Shown here: positions 36,183 through 48,379 of the stretch, in pieces
How positions within the stretch are numbered: the stretch's first letter is position 1
Layout: the number at the start of each line of letters is the position of its first letter
Assembly: GCA_049724395.1 (NCBI GenBank)
Contig: JAUGWO010000142.1
Coordinates: 124,001 to 188,000 of the forward strand
DNA length: 64,000 nt
Source of the DNA: Spongospora subterranea f. sp. subterranea
Lineage: Eukaryota; Endomyxa: Phytomyxea; Phytomyxea; Plasmodiophorida
Reading direction: 5' to 3'
Notes under the pieces: generated by a model
Told to the model about the DNA's origin: nothing
What the model saw: the letters and a program-made list of their open reading frames with translations, nothing else
Databases searched by the model: none
Position numbers and translations under genes: made by a program

Positions 36183-36759
36183 TTGGCATATTGCAGGACT
36201 ATTCTCATCACGAACCCGTGTACGACGATCGGTTGGTTCGTCGTCGGTTCAGGATGCGAAGGGCTCTGTTGTCAAACCTGTAACAGGAGCTCAAGAAATC
36301 GATCCGAGTGTCGACCCACTTGGCAATCCTGGACTTTCAAAATTGTAAAAGGCAACGGCAGCATTAAGACAGCTCGCATATGGACTTCCTGCGGATGCTG
36401 GCCTGGCGAAGAATATGTTCGAATCGGCGAAAGCACAGCTACTCTCTGTGTTGAGCGTGTTGTCGATGTACGTTTGGTTTCCACCGTCAGTATCTGACCT
36501 TGACTTTGATTGCAACAGACTGTGGTGCAGATGTTTGGTCCAAAATATCTGCGAAGGTGATTTGGAGCGCCTGCTTTGGATAATGCTGCTCGTGATTGGC
36601 GTGGCTGTGCTGGTTCTCTGTATGTGTATGGCTATAATTGGGACAATTGCCCTAAAGCATTGCAGGGTCAGTACGTGGTGTGCTGCTCGTGAACAAGGAA
36701 TTACCATTTTGCAGGGACACAAAGGCACTACAATCGCCTTTGAAGCAGCAGTAGACTAA
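36183..36759 (+). CDS. Possible membrane protein exon(s), status uncertain
   Basis: A plus-strand frame gives KAQLLSVLSVLS, then past a likely intron (about 36480-36531) a strong membrane span, RLLWIMLLVIGVAVLVLCMC, and after a second short intron GHKGTTIAFEAAVD with TAA at 36757-36759. The upstream part of the same frame (VTGAQEIDPSVDPLGNPGLS) is protein-like, but a TAA near 36336 interrupts it without a convincing intron. It may be the membrane-anchoring 3' part of the Cys-rich gene, a separate gene, or a decayed one. Confidence 0.35.
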
Positions 36760-37531
36760 TATTTATGGTTTTGGCATGTTATTGTCGGTACGCCAGGCTC
36801 ATTATCAACATCCTTCAGCGGTCCCATGTGTTACTTCTGAAATGCGAAGCCACAGCACGTTTCGGAAGGCAATAGCTTGTTGATGTAGCATCATGACATC
36901 ATCAATGATCAATGCCCCCAGGCGGCATATACTGTGAACAAACGCCAATACACCATGCCTGATTGGCTTGTCGACTGGATCTGTAGGAGGTTTCGACTTC
37001 AAAATGTAGTTTTCTCATTGATTGCAGATCCTCACTGGCCTGTGTTTGTTTCGGGAATGCCTTATCCCATTGGAAACAGCAGTTTACAAGGATGCAAGAA
37101 GCCATAAGAAAAGATGTCGAACGAGGCTTCGGCGTGTATTCGTTTGGGCAATGCAAAGGGAAATAAAAGATTTTTTTATTGTGACGAAGGTACCTCATCA
37201 ACAGGAGGAGCAGTGACTGCAGACTGGATTCGGAATTTGACCTCATGTACCTGTATCATTGGAACCTCTCTGGTGCCTCATCCTGTGAGCACTTCGGGCA
37301 ATTGCGAATATGGTGAGGACCCTACATTTTAGACGTCTAGCGGGTCTATTAGAGATTGCAGTCTGGTTGTTGGAAGATTGAGTCGTAATCTGATTATAGT
37401 TTTTCGACTGTTGCATGGAAAGATGGGTTATCCTGTGAGTTCTTAAGCGAAAAATATGGAACTAGTTCGTAGAATCTATCATATCTCGTCGGCAGTCAAT
37501 CATGTCAAAGGCCAGCCTCTTTGCAACACCA
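36760..37531. other. Intergenic, nothing recognised
   Basis: Short frames on both strands without motifs. Adjoins the gypsy fossil. Confidence 0.45.
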
Positions 37532-38194
37532 TCAGAAGCGCAAAATTGAACTCGCTGAGAAATCGCATACGGGGATGTCATTTCTCAGCGATTCCCACGT
37601 TTTGCTTCCTCTTAGGCTGCTTTTTGTAGCCCATGTCGAGCGGATGAACTTGCGATGAAAGTTAGCGGACCCCAGGAAGGTCTGACCTGCGGCGACATCG
37701 TGGGGCGTCTCCCAATCGAGAATAATGTCAATTTTGGCAGGATCCAGACGCAACCCTTTATGAGAAACGAGAAAGCCCAGAAACTCTACCTCGTGCGCCC
37801 CGAAAATACATTTCTCCAACTTCGCGTACAAGTTCGCGCCCCATTCCCCGACAGACGACGAGCCTTGTTGTACAGTTGTCGAAATTTAAGAATGTGTTGC
37901 CTGATTTCAGTGGTTTGCGTCAGCGTTTTAAATTCGATCTTGACGTCGGTTGCGGACGGTTCCGGGAAGCACGACTTACTCCAAGATTACCTTGACAGTC
38001 TCGTCGTGATTTACTTGGACGACATCGAGGTTTTCTCGTCGTCAGAGGCCGAGCACGACAAGCACGTCCGCCTCATTCTATTTCCGGAGCCGTCCGCAGC
38101 CGACATCAAGAGCGAATTTGAAACGCTGCACCGAAATCAGGCAACACAGTCTTCCACAGCTGTCCAACAAGGAAAATTACAAGTTGGATGTTAG
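37532..38194. mobile_element. Ty3/gypsy retrotransposon fossil, parts on both strands
   Basis: Plus-strand DNA around 37970-38090 encodes the reverse transcriptase core (LDSLVVIYLDDIEVFSSSE). Minus-strand DNA around 37600-37831 encodes the thumb and connection region that normally follows it (MYAKLEKCIFGAHEVEFLGF, then SHKGLRLDPAKID). The parts lie on opposite strands, so the element was rearranged after insertion or two copies met. It is broken and truncated, with no LTRs seen. Age: old. Confidence 0.8.
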
Positions 38195-38523
38195 AAAAAA
38201 GTGTAAATTTACTAAAAACCAATCAACGCCTTCCCCCTTTTGCAGATCAGAGCAGACAGGAAATTAGTAAATCCGACAGAATGGTCCATGACATGAGGTA
38301 ATGTACAGAGGCCGCGCTATTCACTGACTACAGTAAACTGCGCAGCGGATTATACTGATAGGGGTTCGATCGCTGGAAGAGTTTTCAGGAAGAAAGCGGA
38401 CGGATTCCGATCCCCGATCGAGCCGTGATGAGGTTGGTCTGAATGGCGATTAGCCCAATACCGTCATGGGCGCAACGCTGATTGAGTTGTAGTGGCTCTA
38501 CTATAGAAGGTGGTATCTCACTG

Positions 38524-38864
38524 ATGGCCGTCGACGATCCGATCCAAAGAGAATCCCCTGCTGCCACCACGATTGCGGAAAGAACCACAACGCGATATAT
38601 GACCAAATATGAAAAGGCGCGGGTATTAGGAACGCGTGCGCTACAAATCAGGTCCTCTATGCTATCGATATTGATTCATTGATGTTAATCTCGATCTTCA
38701 GCATGAATGCACCAGTGATGGTTGATTTGGAAGGAGAGACCGATCCTTTGGAAATTGCCATGAAGGAACTTCGAGAAAGAAAGATTCCTATCGTTATCAG
38801 ACGGTATCTTCCCGATGAATCCTACGAAGACTGGTCCATCTCCGATTTGATCATTGAGTTATAA
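38524..38864 (+). CDS. RPB6: RNA polymerases I, II and III shared subunit RPB6/RPABC2
   Basis: Two exons with intron 38652-38701 (50 bases). From ATG 38524 the product is 96 residues. It contains [19 protein letters not shown], then across the intron [39 protein letters not shown] and [15 protein letters not shown]. These are near-invariant RPB6 motifs. Family knowledge: it clamps the largest subunit in all three nuclear RNA polymerases. Animal and yeast RPB6 carry 30-70 more N-terminal, mostly acidic residues. Either this part is short here or an upstream exon exists: a possible acceptor (ctactatag) lies just upstream of 38524, in frame. Confidence 0.92.
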
Positions 38865-39328
38865 CAATATATTTAAGTTTGATTTCGCTCCGAGCCGTAG
38901 AGCGTCAGTCCATCAGCATGCCTGGTCTAATTGGTTCGCGAATAGTTTATTATGACTACCGACAATCAGGCTCTTTCTAAACACTATCCGAAATCCTCGT
39001 CCTGAAAAAGAACATGTGGTTGCAAAACAACGAGTACAGTTATTTACAGTTGCATAGTAAAGCCAATGGAACTCCAATGGGTTGGCAAGTGCCATGTCAG
39101 TCACAGTGTCTTGAGCACACAGATACAGGAACAGAGCGCCATAACATGATGTTCACCGGCTGGTCCCCCTGTCACCAGTGCAGCTGCAATCCAGTGATGG
39201 GCAATCGGGCAACAGGTTTCCTGACTCAAACGACGCGGAACTAGAACTGAAACCGACCACGATAGAGAGTGTACAGGCACTGGTTCAGGCATCATAATCC
39301 CTCATTTAGTTATAGCTTGGCTGTCGTG
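38865..39328. other. Intergenic, nothing recognised
   Basis: Between RPB6 and the GPI-anchored protein gene. No motif or RNA gene recognised. Confidence 0.5.
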
Positions 39329-41255
39329 ATGCTGCAATTCTCTCCCCTCCTCAAATGCACTCTGCTGATTCTCGTGACCACATCGTATTCTGCCTCAGTC
39401 GAAAAAGGTCCCCCTACTTCAGCTGCTCCGCCTCGCCGCGTCGAGAACAGCCCGGCTCCTGCTCCAACTCAGCGGCCTATCAAACCTGACGTTGATACGC
39501 GCCCAAAACCGTTGCCTAATTTCCAGGGCGCTAGTGCCCCTTGCAATGCATCCCTGTTCGCCCTAGATCAAGTCCTAAGGGTTTGCTTGGGTAAAGGACC
39601 TGATTCTTGTGTTCAATTGCCATTAATCTTTGTTGCCAGGGAATCTCTCTAGCCCAGGAAGTACACCTCCTCCATCCATGCCCAGCAGCGTCAGAAATGA
39701 GTGGTGTGGCGCTTCAAACGGTTGCCGAAACCGGATTCGAAACGCGTTGTCGACCTCGATGAATCGGTGCCAAGGAGGTTCGGATGGACCTCAAAAGCAA
39801 GGCGATCGAGGGGCAGGTCCTCCAACATATGTTGGCGGGACCTTAATCCCACCTAAATCTGTCATGTTCATCTCCAACGCCACCGTGTCGTTCGACCAGG
39901 TCACATCGTTTCTTTGCCCACCCCCTCCTGCCGACTCCAAGTGCGACGACGACGTCGTTCCACTGAAGGAAGCTGGTCGTCAGGGTTTGCCGACAACGGA
40001 TATGCTGGACGGGTTATGTAAACCATGTGCCAAGAAGGTTTATTCTGTCGCAACTCGAACTCAATCTGTGTGTTAAATTCACTGGGTTAGAGTATCGGGG
40101 ATCAGATGAAGCAATCAGGCAATCAGACTGAGATCAACAGCCTCGCGTTGGCGAAATCATTATGTGACAAAGTATCATAATTGTTGCAAAAATCGTTTTT
40201 AGCCCAGCGATTGTAATCATTCTGAAAATCAGGTTGATGGGAAATATTGCGGTCCTGACATTGCTGCCTTTGATGGTCGTAAGCCGGAGGCGCTCTGCAG
40301 CCCGTGTTTCCTTCGATATTTTGCGAAGCAGGGGTTCGCTGGCGATTCTACTAAAAACCCAATGGCGAATTTCCAGAATGTGTTGACCGGGTGACGAATA
40401 TGAACGTGAAAAATTGACTTCTGAAAAACGGATTGCTTTGTTTAGAGCCTGCTATCATAACGGCACTGGCACTCCATGCATCAAGAAGGTGTTTGAGGCC
40501 ATGAATTTCACAACGGCTCAAGGAGCTGGTCTGCTAACGGGGAACGCCTCGTTTGCCTTGACCAAGCTATTCAGCCCATGCGCCACCGGATTCGATAGCA
40601 TTTGCAACAGCACCATGCAGGCGATGATGAAGAAAGTTGGCTGCTGTGCTGTGGCGATTCCGTCCGTCTTGGGAATTCTTCAGCACAATATCACCCATGC
40701 CCCAGGTTCGCAACACAGTTTCTATTCCTCAGACCGGTTCCTAAGATGTCGCCTCTGACAGGATTTCAGAAAATCAAGTTCGGTACACCTTGTTACCCGA
40801 AAACGGTTTCCAAGACCCGATTTACGATCACCACCAACGACACCGCTCAGAAGGTTTGCAGCGACCTGAGAACGGATCTGTCGACATCACTCGGAACGAG
40901 CCCCGATAACATCAACTGCTCTGCGACCGTTCTGATGGGCCGACGACTACTCGCTTCGTCAACAGTGGATGTGACCACAACTGTCAGCGAATATCAGGCG
41001 CCTGGAGCGCCCACGACTACTGTGTTCGAACCCGACTATCTCCAAGGTTCGGTCACCAATATCGTCAGTCTGTCGGATGCCACGACCGCTCCCGAAACGG
41101 TATCTCCTATGGCGTCTCCAACGGCCTCGACATCATCTGGCGCCACAACATCTCCAGCTCCTTCTTCACCTAAGCCGTCTTCTGATGCTCCAAAGGCGCT
41201 TTCTACAGCTGTTTCGCTGAGCGTGGCTGTTTTCGTTTGCGCCTTATTCGCATAA
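39329..41255 (+). CDS. Secreted, probably GPI-anchored Cys-rich surface protein
   Basis: Starts at ATG 39329 with a signal peptide (MLQFSPLLKCTLLILVTTSY). A Pro-rich linker follows (NSPAPAPTQRPIKPDVDTRP). Next come repeated modules of about 100 residues with spaced cysteines: APCNASLFALDQVLRVCL; FLCPPPPADSKCDDD and LDGLCKPCAKKVYS; KPEALCSPCFLRYFAKQGF; TPCIKKVFEAMNFTTAQGAG and STMQAMMKKVGCCAVAIPS. Then GTPCYPKTVSKTRFTIT, SPDNINCSATVLMGRRLLAS, a Ser/Thr/Pro-rich stalk (SPTASTSSGATTSPAPSSP) and a C-terminal hydrophobic segment (STAVSLSVAVFVCALFA), as in GPI-anchored proteins. At least four introns. Many N-glycosylation sites (NAS, NFT, NIT). Extracellular role unknown. Confidence 0.78.
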
Positions 41256-43313
41256 GCGAATGAATCTGTTTCATACAAATTGACCTAGTTTATTCGAACT
41301 TTCTGGTTCCCTTTTGAATCGAATTGTATATGGTATCATAGAACAACTAACCCATCGCTGAGATCACCAATAATTGACAAGGATAAACCTTTCCCCTTTG
41401 TCTCTGTAGATTATTGTATCGCTCGTGAAACCGCAGCCACCTTGTATACCAATCATGATGGTCCATGCATTCCGACCATTATTTGAATTCAGAAAGTGAT
41501 TCGCCAAGATCGAGCAGTGAATGAGTTTGGTCAGCATAAGTTGAAATAAATCAACAAACTGCCTTGATTGATTAATCCATTCTGCGCTGTGGCTCGGGAT
41601 AAGAGTACAAATACCAGTCCGGAGTTCAGAAGCGGAGCCGGCGTTGAAATCGTCGCCTGAAAAGGGTCCATAATAGGGAAAGAGAAGCCACGTGCGAAGG
41701 ATGGAAAGACAGAAAAGAATAGTGTGTTAATTCGTGTCGATTTTCCGACTTGTTGAACCCGTTGTCAATATAAAAAATGGAAAGGATATATATGGGTTTG
41801 GCTGATACCTCCAAATGCAATGCGATATGTAGTGAGCTGACGACTGACCGGTAACACCAGTATTAGCTCCAAGTTGTTGGGTGTTGCGGCGTGTCAGTGT
41901 GGCCATTGTCAGAGTTTTGCGTACTGATATTGATAATTGTTTTGTACATACGGTATCGGGGACTATAAATGGACCCCAGCAAATCATAGCTGCAATCGAT
42001 TATCATCGTGTTCTACCTTCTCCACGATGAACTTACCCAGAATCGGTGCTGATGGTATCAACCCCCATGTGTAAACAAAATCTTATCTAGTGGCGAGCGC
42101 CAACCCGAGGCAATCCGAAAACACCACAGACAAAACGGTCATAAAATTGATATTAGTAGATTCGGTGCTATGTGTTCTAAGGCATTATTGGCGTCACTTT
42201 TGAGTGTGTTGCCACGAATGTTTATCAACTTCGCCTCAGTTTTCCACGATCAGGAAGCGAGCATCAGCGTCATATCCCACATCTGTTCAGCGTATTCCCG
42301 GGGATACTAGTGAATAAATATTGAGTGATGGCGTTGACGCTGCCTGGCTGATTGTGCAAACACAGGTGAGTTGTTGTTTGCTTCCTAATATGACGGCAAT
42401 TACGAACAAATTTTCAAAACATGATTCAGAAGTGAAACCGTGCTTTCTCGGCAACCCGTAAGTCCGCAGACCGCTCCATCCGACCCGAACATGTATATTA
42501 GTACTCACGTCCCTATACTGCCGACCTCTCCAAAAAGAGAAACGGTTTCTCGTAACTGGCACCGGGTTTTGCCCTGATATTTTTTTAGTCCGTGTTCGGT
42601 GCACCATGGCGATATCGACACTGTGTACACGTGGCGTTTCCAACCATAATCTGATGATCAGCTAGAGCGATGTGAGGGTATTGGAATTACACCATAGAGC
42701 ACACACAAGGCCATGTCATCATTTTTGCTACGGGACTCACACCGATGTCGAAAGGTAAAAATGTGGTTGGATACTAATATTGCTCACACACAAATATACA
42801 GAAAAGTGTATTAGCATGGAGGAAAAATCAAGCGTGAACAGATTTTGACTAAACATTTGCCGTTTGAGCGTCATCGTTGCAGTTAGTTACGCGATAAGAG
42901 TCAATCGAATACAGCCATTGACTATTCATGTTCGTAAAATTTTGGGAACTGGTTTCCTTAGTTTCCAGACGTTGGAATCAGCATGTTCCTTTAATCGTGC
43001 TTGAAAGAAACTGTCTTTCTCAAAAAAATCAAGGGCTTTTATTGTCTCATTACGCTCAACTTGTGTTGAACAGTCCGCCAGACACGTGTAACAGTCAATG
43101 AACATGTTCACAATACTGTATCACAGGACTGAAACAACATGAAGACGCCGCAGTTCTAAGTGGTTCATTGTACACTGTACATTACAGCCGTGAGTGGATA
43201 CGGTAAGGCAATGAATGACCTCCAGTGCCATTGATAATGGAATATCAAATGACATGATGACCGGATTAACTGAAACCTGATCAGCGGTCCACATTTATTA
43301 GCTGCCGTTTTAG
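41256..43313. other. Long intergenic stretch
   Basis: No strong gene in 2 kb. The only candidate is the small minus-strand frame at 42926-43105. A short frame at 42287-42643 looks random. Confidence 0.45.
42926..43105 (-). CDS. Small hypothetical protein
   Basis: A 59-codon frame from ATG 43105 starts MFIDCYTCLADCSTQVE and ends VWKLRKPVPKILRT. The CxxCxxxC cluster and the regular amphipathic middle (LDFFEKDSFFQARLKEHA) look protein-like. An upstream exon is possible, since the frame is open for some codons before the ATG. Not recognised. Confidence 0.3.
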   Translation of the reverse strand: MFIDCYTCLADCSTQVERNETIKALDFFEKDSFFQARLKEHADSNVWKLRKPVPKILRT

Positions 43314-46300
43314 ATGAGTATACCCAGTCGGAAGTTGCAACTGGATGGGTGCTTGGACGACAGTTTAGTGTGGCTCACCAATAACAGTATTCAGCCATGC
43401 GTTGCGCTTTGTGGTACCCAGGCTTTAAGGGAGAATTTTCATCAACATTGTAATTTTGACCAAGTCAAGGTACGCTTCCAAAGTTGGGAAATCTATGTTC
43501 TTTGTTTCTACTTATTGACTCTAATTGATGAAATGCTCTTTAGGTTATTGAATGTGAACATAATGACACTTTTGTCGAACATACAATTGACTCAGACGAT
43601 GAGTGTAGTGACATTGATGTTGCTCCAGAGGTGCCAATACATGTATCCACCCTGGATTTTCCAATTTGATCTTGATTTTCAGGAGCCAATGGGAATCATT
43701 GGGCCGAACTGGTTCTCAAACCGGATGTATTTCGTCCCAGCTGTGTCGGTGTTAATATTTGAATGGCCCGTTGAAATAAGTTTTGAGGAGCTTAAACGGG
43801 AAGTTGTTGGAAAAGTGAAAACATTCAAGTAGTTTTGATCTCGCTTTAATGCTTGACTGCTGTAATGAGCTGCTTCTTTTGTAGGCTCAATAACAGTAGT
43901 AGAGATCTTCATCCGATGGTGGCCATTCTTAAAATCAGCAGTGCTCCACTTGAAGGTTGTTAATCGCTTCGCTGTACACAGTTTTCTTTTAAAAATTCAA
44001 ACAGACGATATTTTGCTGGAAAGGCAGTTAATGTCTCTAAGAAGCGACCTATCGTTATCGGAAGATTATCTCGTTCTCATTCCGTCATTTCGCTTGGCCC
44101 AGGTTGTGCAAAGTGTCGGGTTGCAAATCAAAGACAATGCAGTGGCTGTTTACGGGACAGCAGTGAAGACCCTCAAAAGAAAACGGAGTCGTTTGAGTCG
44201 TAATTCGCCCATCAATACCCTTATTCGGTATCACATCAAGCTGGGCTTTTATGAAATGCTTATTCATGATAACCATTCAGCATTAAGGTATTCGTTTGAA
44301 TTGTTTGTGATCCTTGTTGACATTATGCAGATGCTTTACCACAGCGCACCAAGATTTGTGTGGCAAGGCTCCAGTGACAACGTTTGAACTAATCGAAATC
44401 CGCAGCATAGGACTTGTTCTCAACGCCTTGGTTAGTCTCTGCTCCATAATTGCGTAGAGTCTCATTAGGTTTCAGATATGCCAAATTCTAACATTGAGCG
44501 AAGATATTCCCGGTGTGCTTGATCAATTCGAGCGCCATATCAAGTCAACGATGCCAATTACAGTCAATGACAATTACTCAAAACAGTTGCACTTCATGCT
44601 AGAAAAGTGGATTCAGCAGGAGTATGTTATACCAGGGTTCGCGTTGTCAAATGTTAATTCTAATTGATTTGTAGATATGGTGTCATGGCACTACTCCTTC
44701 GAGATTATCCTCCCCAGTGTTTCAGGTTTCTATTTTCTTCAGGAAATGCAGCTGTTAGGCGGGTGGAGCATCCATTGGGACTTCATGATCTTGAAAAGCA
44801 TTACGTTGAACAGCTCTTGGAGCTATCACATAAACCCCCATTTTTTTACGGCCAGGTTCCTAGATGTAAATTTCTCCTCACTGTCAGCTGCTTTGTAGTA
44901 TCTAACTATTCGGCAGATGACCAGTTTGAGCTCGACAACGGCATCGCTGCGGATCTGTTTATGCTTCTTGAAAGTCAATATCGACGTTCACCCAACATTC
45001 TCACTTTAATGACTGCTGCACATAATCTGCTGTTATCATTGCCGAAAAGGAGGAAACGCCAGGTTGCTATTTCAGAATCTCGTATAGCCAGGCAGCTTGT
45101 CAGAGAAAGCAAATTTTCTGCCGCTTTACCGCTGTTTCAAAAGGTATTTACCATCAAATTTCGTAGTTGTCTTTACCGAACCCATTTTTTTGCGGGCAGA
45201 TTTTACAGACGCTCCGTGATGGAAGTTGGGCCGATTGTCTTATCTCGACGTTGAGGGCCGCTCTTGTCGCAGCGATTGAGATCAAATCGTTTTCTGACGC
45301 GATCAAGTTTCAATGTGAACTGATAGCTGTACTTCCCGAAGGTACTGTTGTATTAATTCTTTTTGTTTTCCGGATGGTCATGTGCAAGTTCACAGGTCAG
45401 TCAATGACTCTTCATAAAGAATTTCTTCTGCGCTTGCAAAACAGGCGTCTGGTGTCGTCGATCTCTCATCTACAGGAATTCGTAAAGTCCTTGCTCTTAT
45501 CGGTTTTCTACAGCTGATAGTTCTCTCAGTTTCTGCATTTCAAGCGAATTCAGTGCTTACAATATTTTCGTTAGTCCTGTACGATGCAGATTTTTCTTTT
45601 GCTTATTCAAATCATCAGCAAATTTCCATCGTCAGTATCTTTTAAACGAATAACTGTTTTTGATGCATCAGAAACTGAGTCCTGTCTGGCGTGTTCCGGT
45701 CGATGATCACCTCAATTCTCATCAATTTTTTCCTGATTCTTGTTTCTTCAGATTTAACTATATCCAAATCGTCTCCGTTATCGCTGGATCTCTCCATGTC
45801 TGGTGCTTCATTTGCTATTTTTTCATTGGAGTCTGTCTCACTTCGTATCGAAATCGCAAGGACATCCCAAATTGCTCACGTTCAGTATTATTCTGAATAT
45901 TTATTTACCCACATCTGACTAATATTATCATTCAGGTGCTACAAGAAGTATCTTGCAGTCTTCAATCTGCAGTTACATCTTGTGTTGCTTATGAATATGT
46001 GCCCATTACATTTGCACTTACGCATTTTAAAGGTTTCCGTCGCTTCAACTCGATTTGTTTAGCATTGCTCATGTTTGCATTTTAGGCTATAGCAGATATA
46101 CTCTTTCCTGTAGCATGTCGAAATGTCTGTTGGACAGTTCCACTCTTGAACCCGTTGGTGACGGGCGAAGCTTGGCAATCGACCAAACCTGTTCGCTCGA
46201 GCGTGAAACCTTTTCGATATCTGCTATTTTGTATTGCACGAGCCCTGGCTCAGTCAATGTATCGATGTCGGCAATTTGGTGTTAGGGTACCGGAGCTAAT

Positions 46301-47590
46301 CAGTAGACAGGTGGTGGTGGCACTCTTTGGCGATGAACGTGATCCATTTGAACATGTATCCACATTCACTGTACAAGATCCTTTTCAAATATCAGTCAGC
46401 TGGATGTCCTATTCATTAGAAAAGGTCAGATTTTGCTCTTATAATTGCATCGTGGCAGTTTACATTTGAGTTAGGCGGAAAACAAATCCGATGATTCAAG
46501 TTTAATTGCGAATTCGCCGTCTTTAGTACGCATCTGCAATTGTGCAATGCTGCTACATTTAAAATTTCTGTCGTGGAAGTGATCTTCGCTGTGGTAAACG
46601 CTTTTTTGTATAGTTGTTATTATCTTTGCTAAATCGCATTCAGAACCTCGACATCTTTCCAACCAGTGCCCCCGTTGCCAATATTTCTAAAGGTATAAAC
46701 GTGAGTAGACAAAATTTAGTTTGACCTTTGACGCCGATACAGAACTTTCCCCGAATGATGCCGTGACATGTTGTTTTAGCGTTATACCTACCGGTATTTG
46801 TATATCGCAACGGCCTGGTCAAATCCTCGTCAAATGGCGTCGGTGTGCTGATGCCACTCTTCAAACTTTTGTCAGCAATGCCATTCCTGTAGTAACCGTA
46901 TACTCCCGAATGTTATCGGTTGATATGATCTACCCTGATCCTGATACTTGCGTTCTTGGAAAACCGTTCATTTTGGGCGTTAATATTACGTCGCGCCTGT
47001 ATCTTTCGACGAAGATCAACGTGTTGGTTGATGTTGCACGGTCTTCTTTTCATCTATCTGGTCCTATAAAGGTTCGTTTCATGAACCTATCGTGACTTTT
47101 GCTTCTTCCCATTTGTTTTTATAGAGTTCCGTTTTCGTCCCGATTGGTGGGCAGTTGTTGTTGCAATGGACCCTGTACCCTTTAAAGACGGGGACTGTCC
47201 AGTTGCCGCATATCCGTTTATCAACTGAGTCGAATCCATCATTACTTGACCCTGATGCCCTCGTCACTGTATTTGTCAGATCTTGTGAAGTTTCGTAACC
47301 CAACAATGCTCACATAACCTACAATATATATTTGATCACTGATTACGTCGGGTTTTTTCGTCCATGTTTTCCTTTTTACGCGTTCGAAACAGGTTCACTC
47401 TTCGTTATTGCCTTTGAATCGTGGCGAGAGTATCGAATTCAAATCGGTTTTTGTCATCGCTCAATCAGAAATCCCCAGCGCAGGCGATTCAGATAGAAAT
47501 GGGGGAACGAGCAAAGCAATTTGCGTTTGGGACGTAAGTCGTAGCGCCCTCATCTTTCAGCAGTCATTCCAGAGAGATCAAGGATTGTAA
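43314..47590 (+). CDS. TRAPPC11: TRAPP III complex subunit 11 (TRAPPC11 / foie gras)
   Basis: Multi-exon gene from ATG 43314. Exon 1 ends near QHCNFDQVK and contains NSIQPCVALCGTQALRENF. Next follow VIECEHNDTFVEHTIDSDD and PMGIIGPNWFSNRMYFVPAV with FEWPVEISFEELKREVV. The foie-gras core then follows: ERQLMSLRSDLSLSEDYLVL, VQSVGLQIKDNAVAVYGTAV, KTLKRKRSRLSRNSPINTLI and RYHIKLGFYEMLIHDNHSAL. TRAPPC11 has the same order (caspase-like N-terminal region, alpha-solenoid with the R.+.K....E....AL.Y pattern). Later exons are weaker, with beta-rich stretches (FILGVNITSRLYLSTKINVL) up to TAA 47588-47590. Family knowledge: TRAPPC11 acts in ER-Golgi transport and autophagosome formation. More than ten introns; the C-terminal exons are tentative. 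Confidence 0.78.
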
Positions 47591-48379
47591 TGGGTGTTGG
47601 CGCATTTGTCGACACAATAGGGCAACGCATTTTTTCCTTGTCCAATACAAAATACCTCTTTCGACAGTTATTCGAATACCGGTAGCCAGGGTGTCTTATC
47701 TCTGAAGCAAAGGAGCCTAAGACTACAGGTCTAGTCGTGGATTGTTTTTCATTTTAACTTCAACACACGTGAACTGCAAGAATGCGTGAGGGCTCCTTCT
47801 CACAATTCTGGAGGCAACGTGCCGTCAAAGTAAAGCGGACCGTATCCTCCCAGCAAGCCCTGAAAGGTGCGACAACGACATTTATCGGATCAGCAATCCT
47901 CGACCTAACAATCAAGTCACCCATCGGCTCTAAAGTCACTCTACGAAACCGTGAATAGCACTTTAAAAGCTTTGAAAACCTTAAAATCGGAAAGGTAACA
48001 GATTGGCACATGGCGCAAGAGAACGCAATCAATACACCATTTTAAAATGTAGAATGCAATGAGGCACGTTGTTTCGACGAATACGCCATGGGGCCAACAA
48101 GGGCAAAAGTAAAATTTCCTTCATCGAGCTTCGCAGGAATTCAAACCACAGTTTTGCGGTCAACGCCAGCCGGCGTCTGTCTCATGAGACATTGCAAAGT
48201 TGACCACTGTTTTTCATCCTAAGGTCGAAGACGAAAATATAATGGATTTCAGATTCCCGTTCACTTTGAAGGGTAACCTAGTGAAGTGTTGGATTATTTT
48301 CTATCGAAACGCTGACTGCCAAATTGACTAATAAAAGGTAGCATTTTTAGTTAATGCAGGAACAAATGGCGTTGTCGCG
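47591..48379. other. Intergenic between convergent genes
   Basis: TRAPPC11 ends at the left, the chitin-binding gene ends at the right. A 90-codon minus-strand frame (47760-48032) has no motif. Confidence 0.5.

Noticed and set aside
36330-36340. Use of TAA/TAG as sense codons (variant genetic code)
   Set aside because: UBE3A, MED27, HSF, RPB6 and others end properly at TAA or TAG where the family ends, so the standard code fits.
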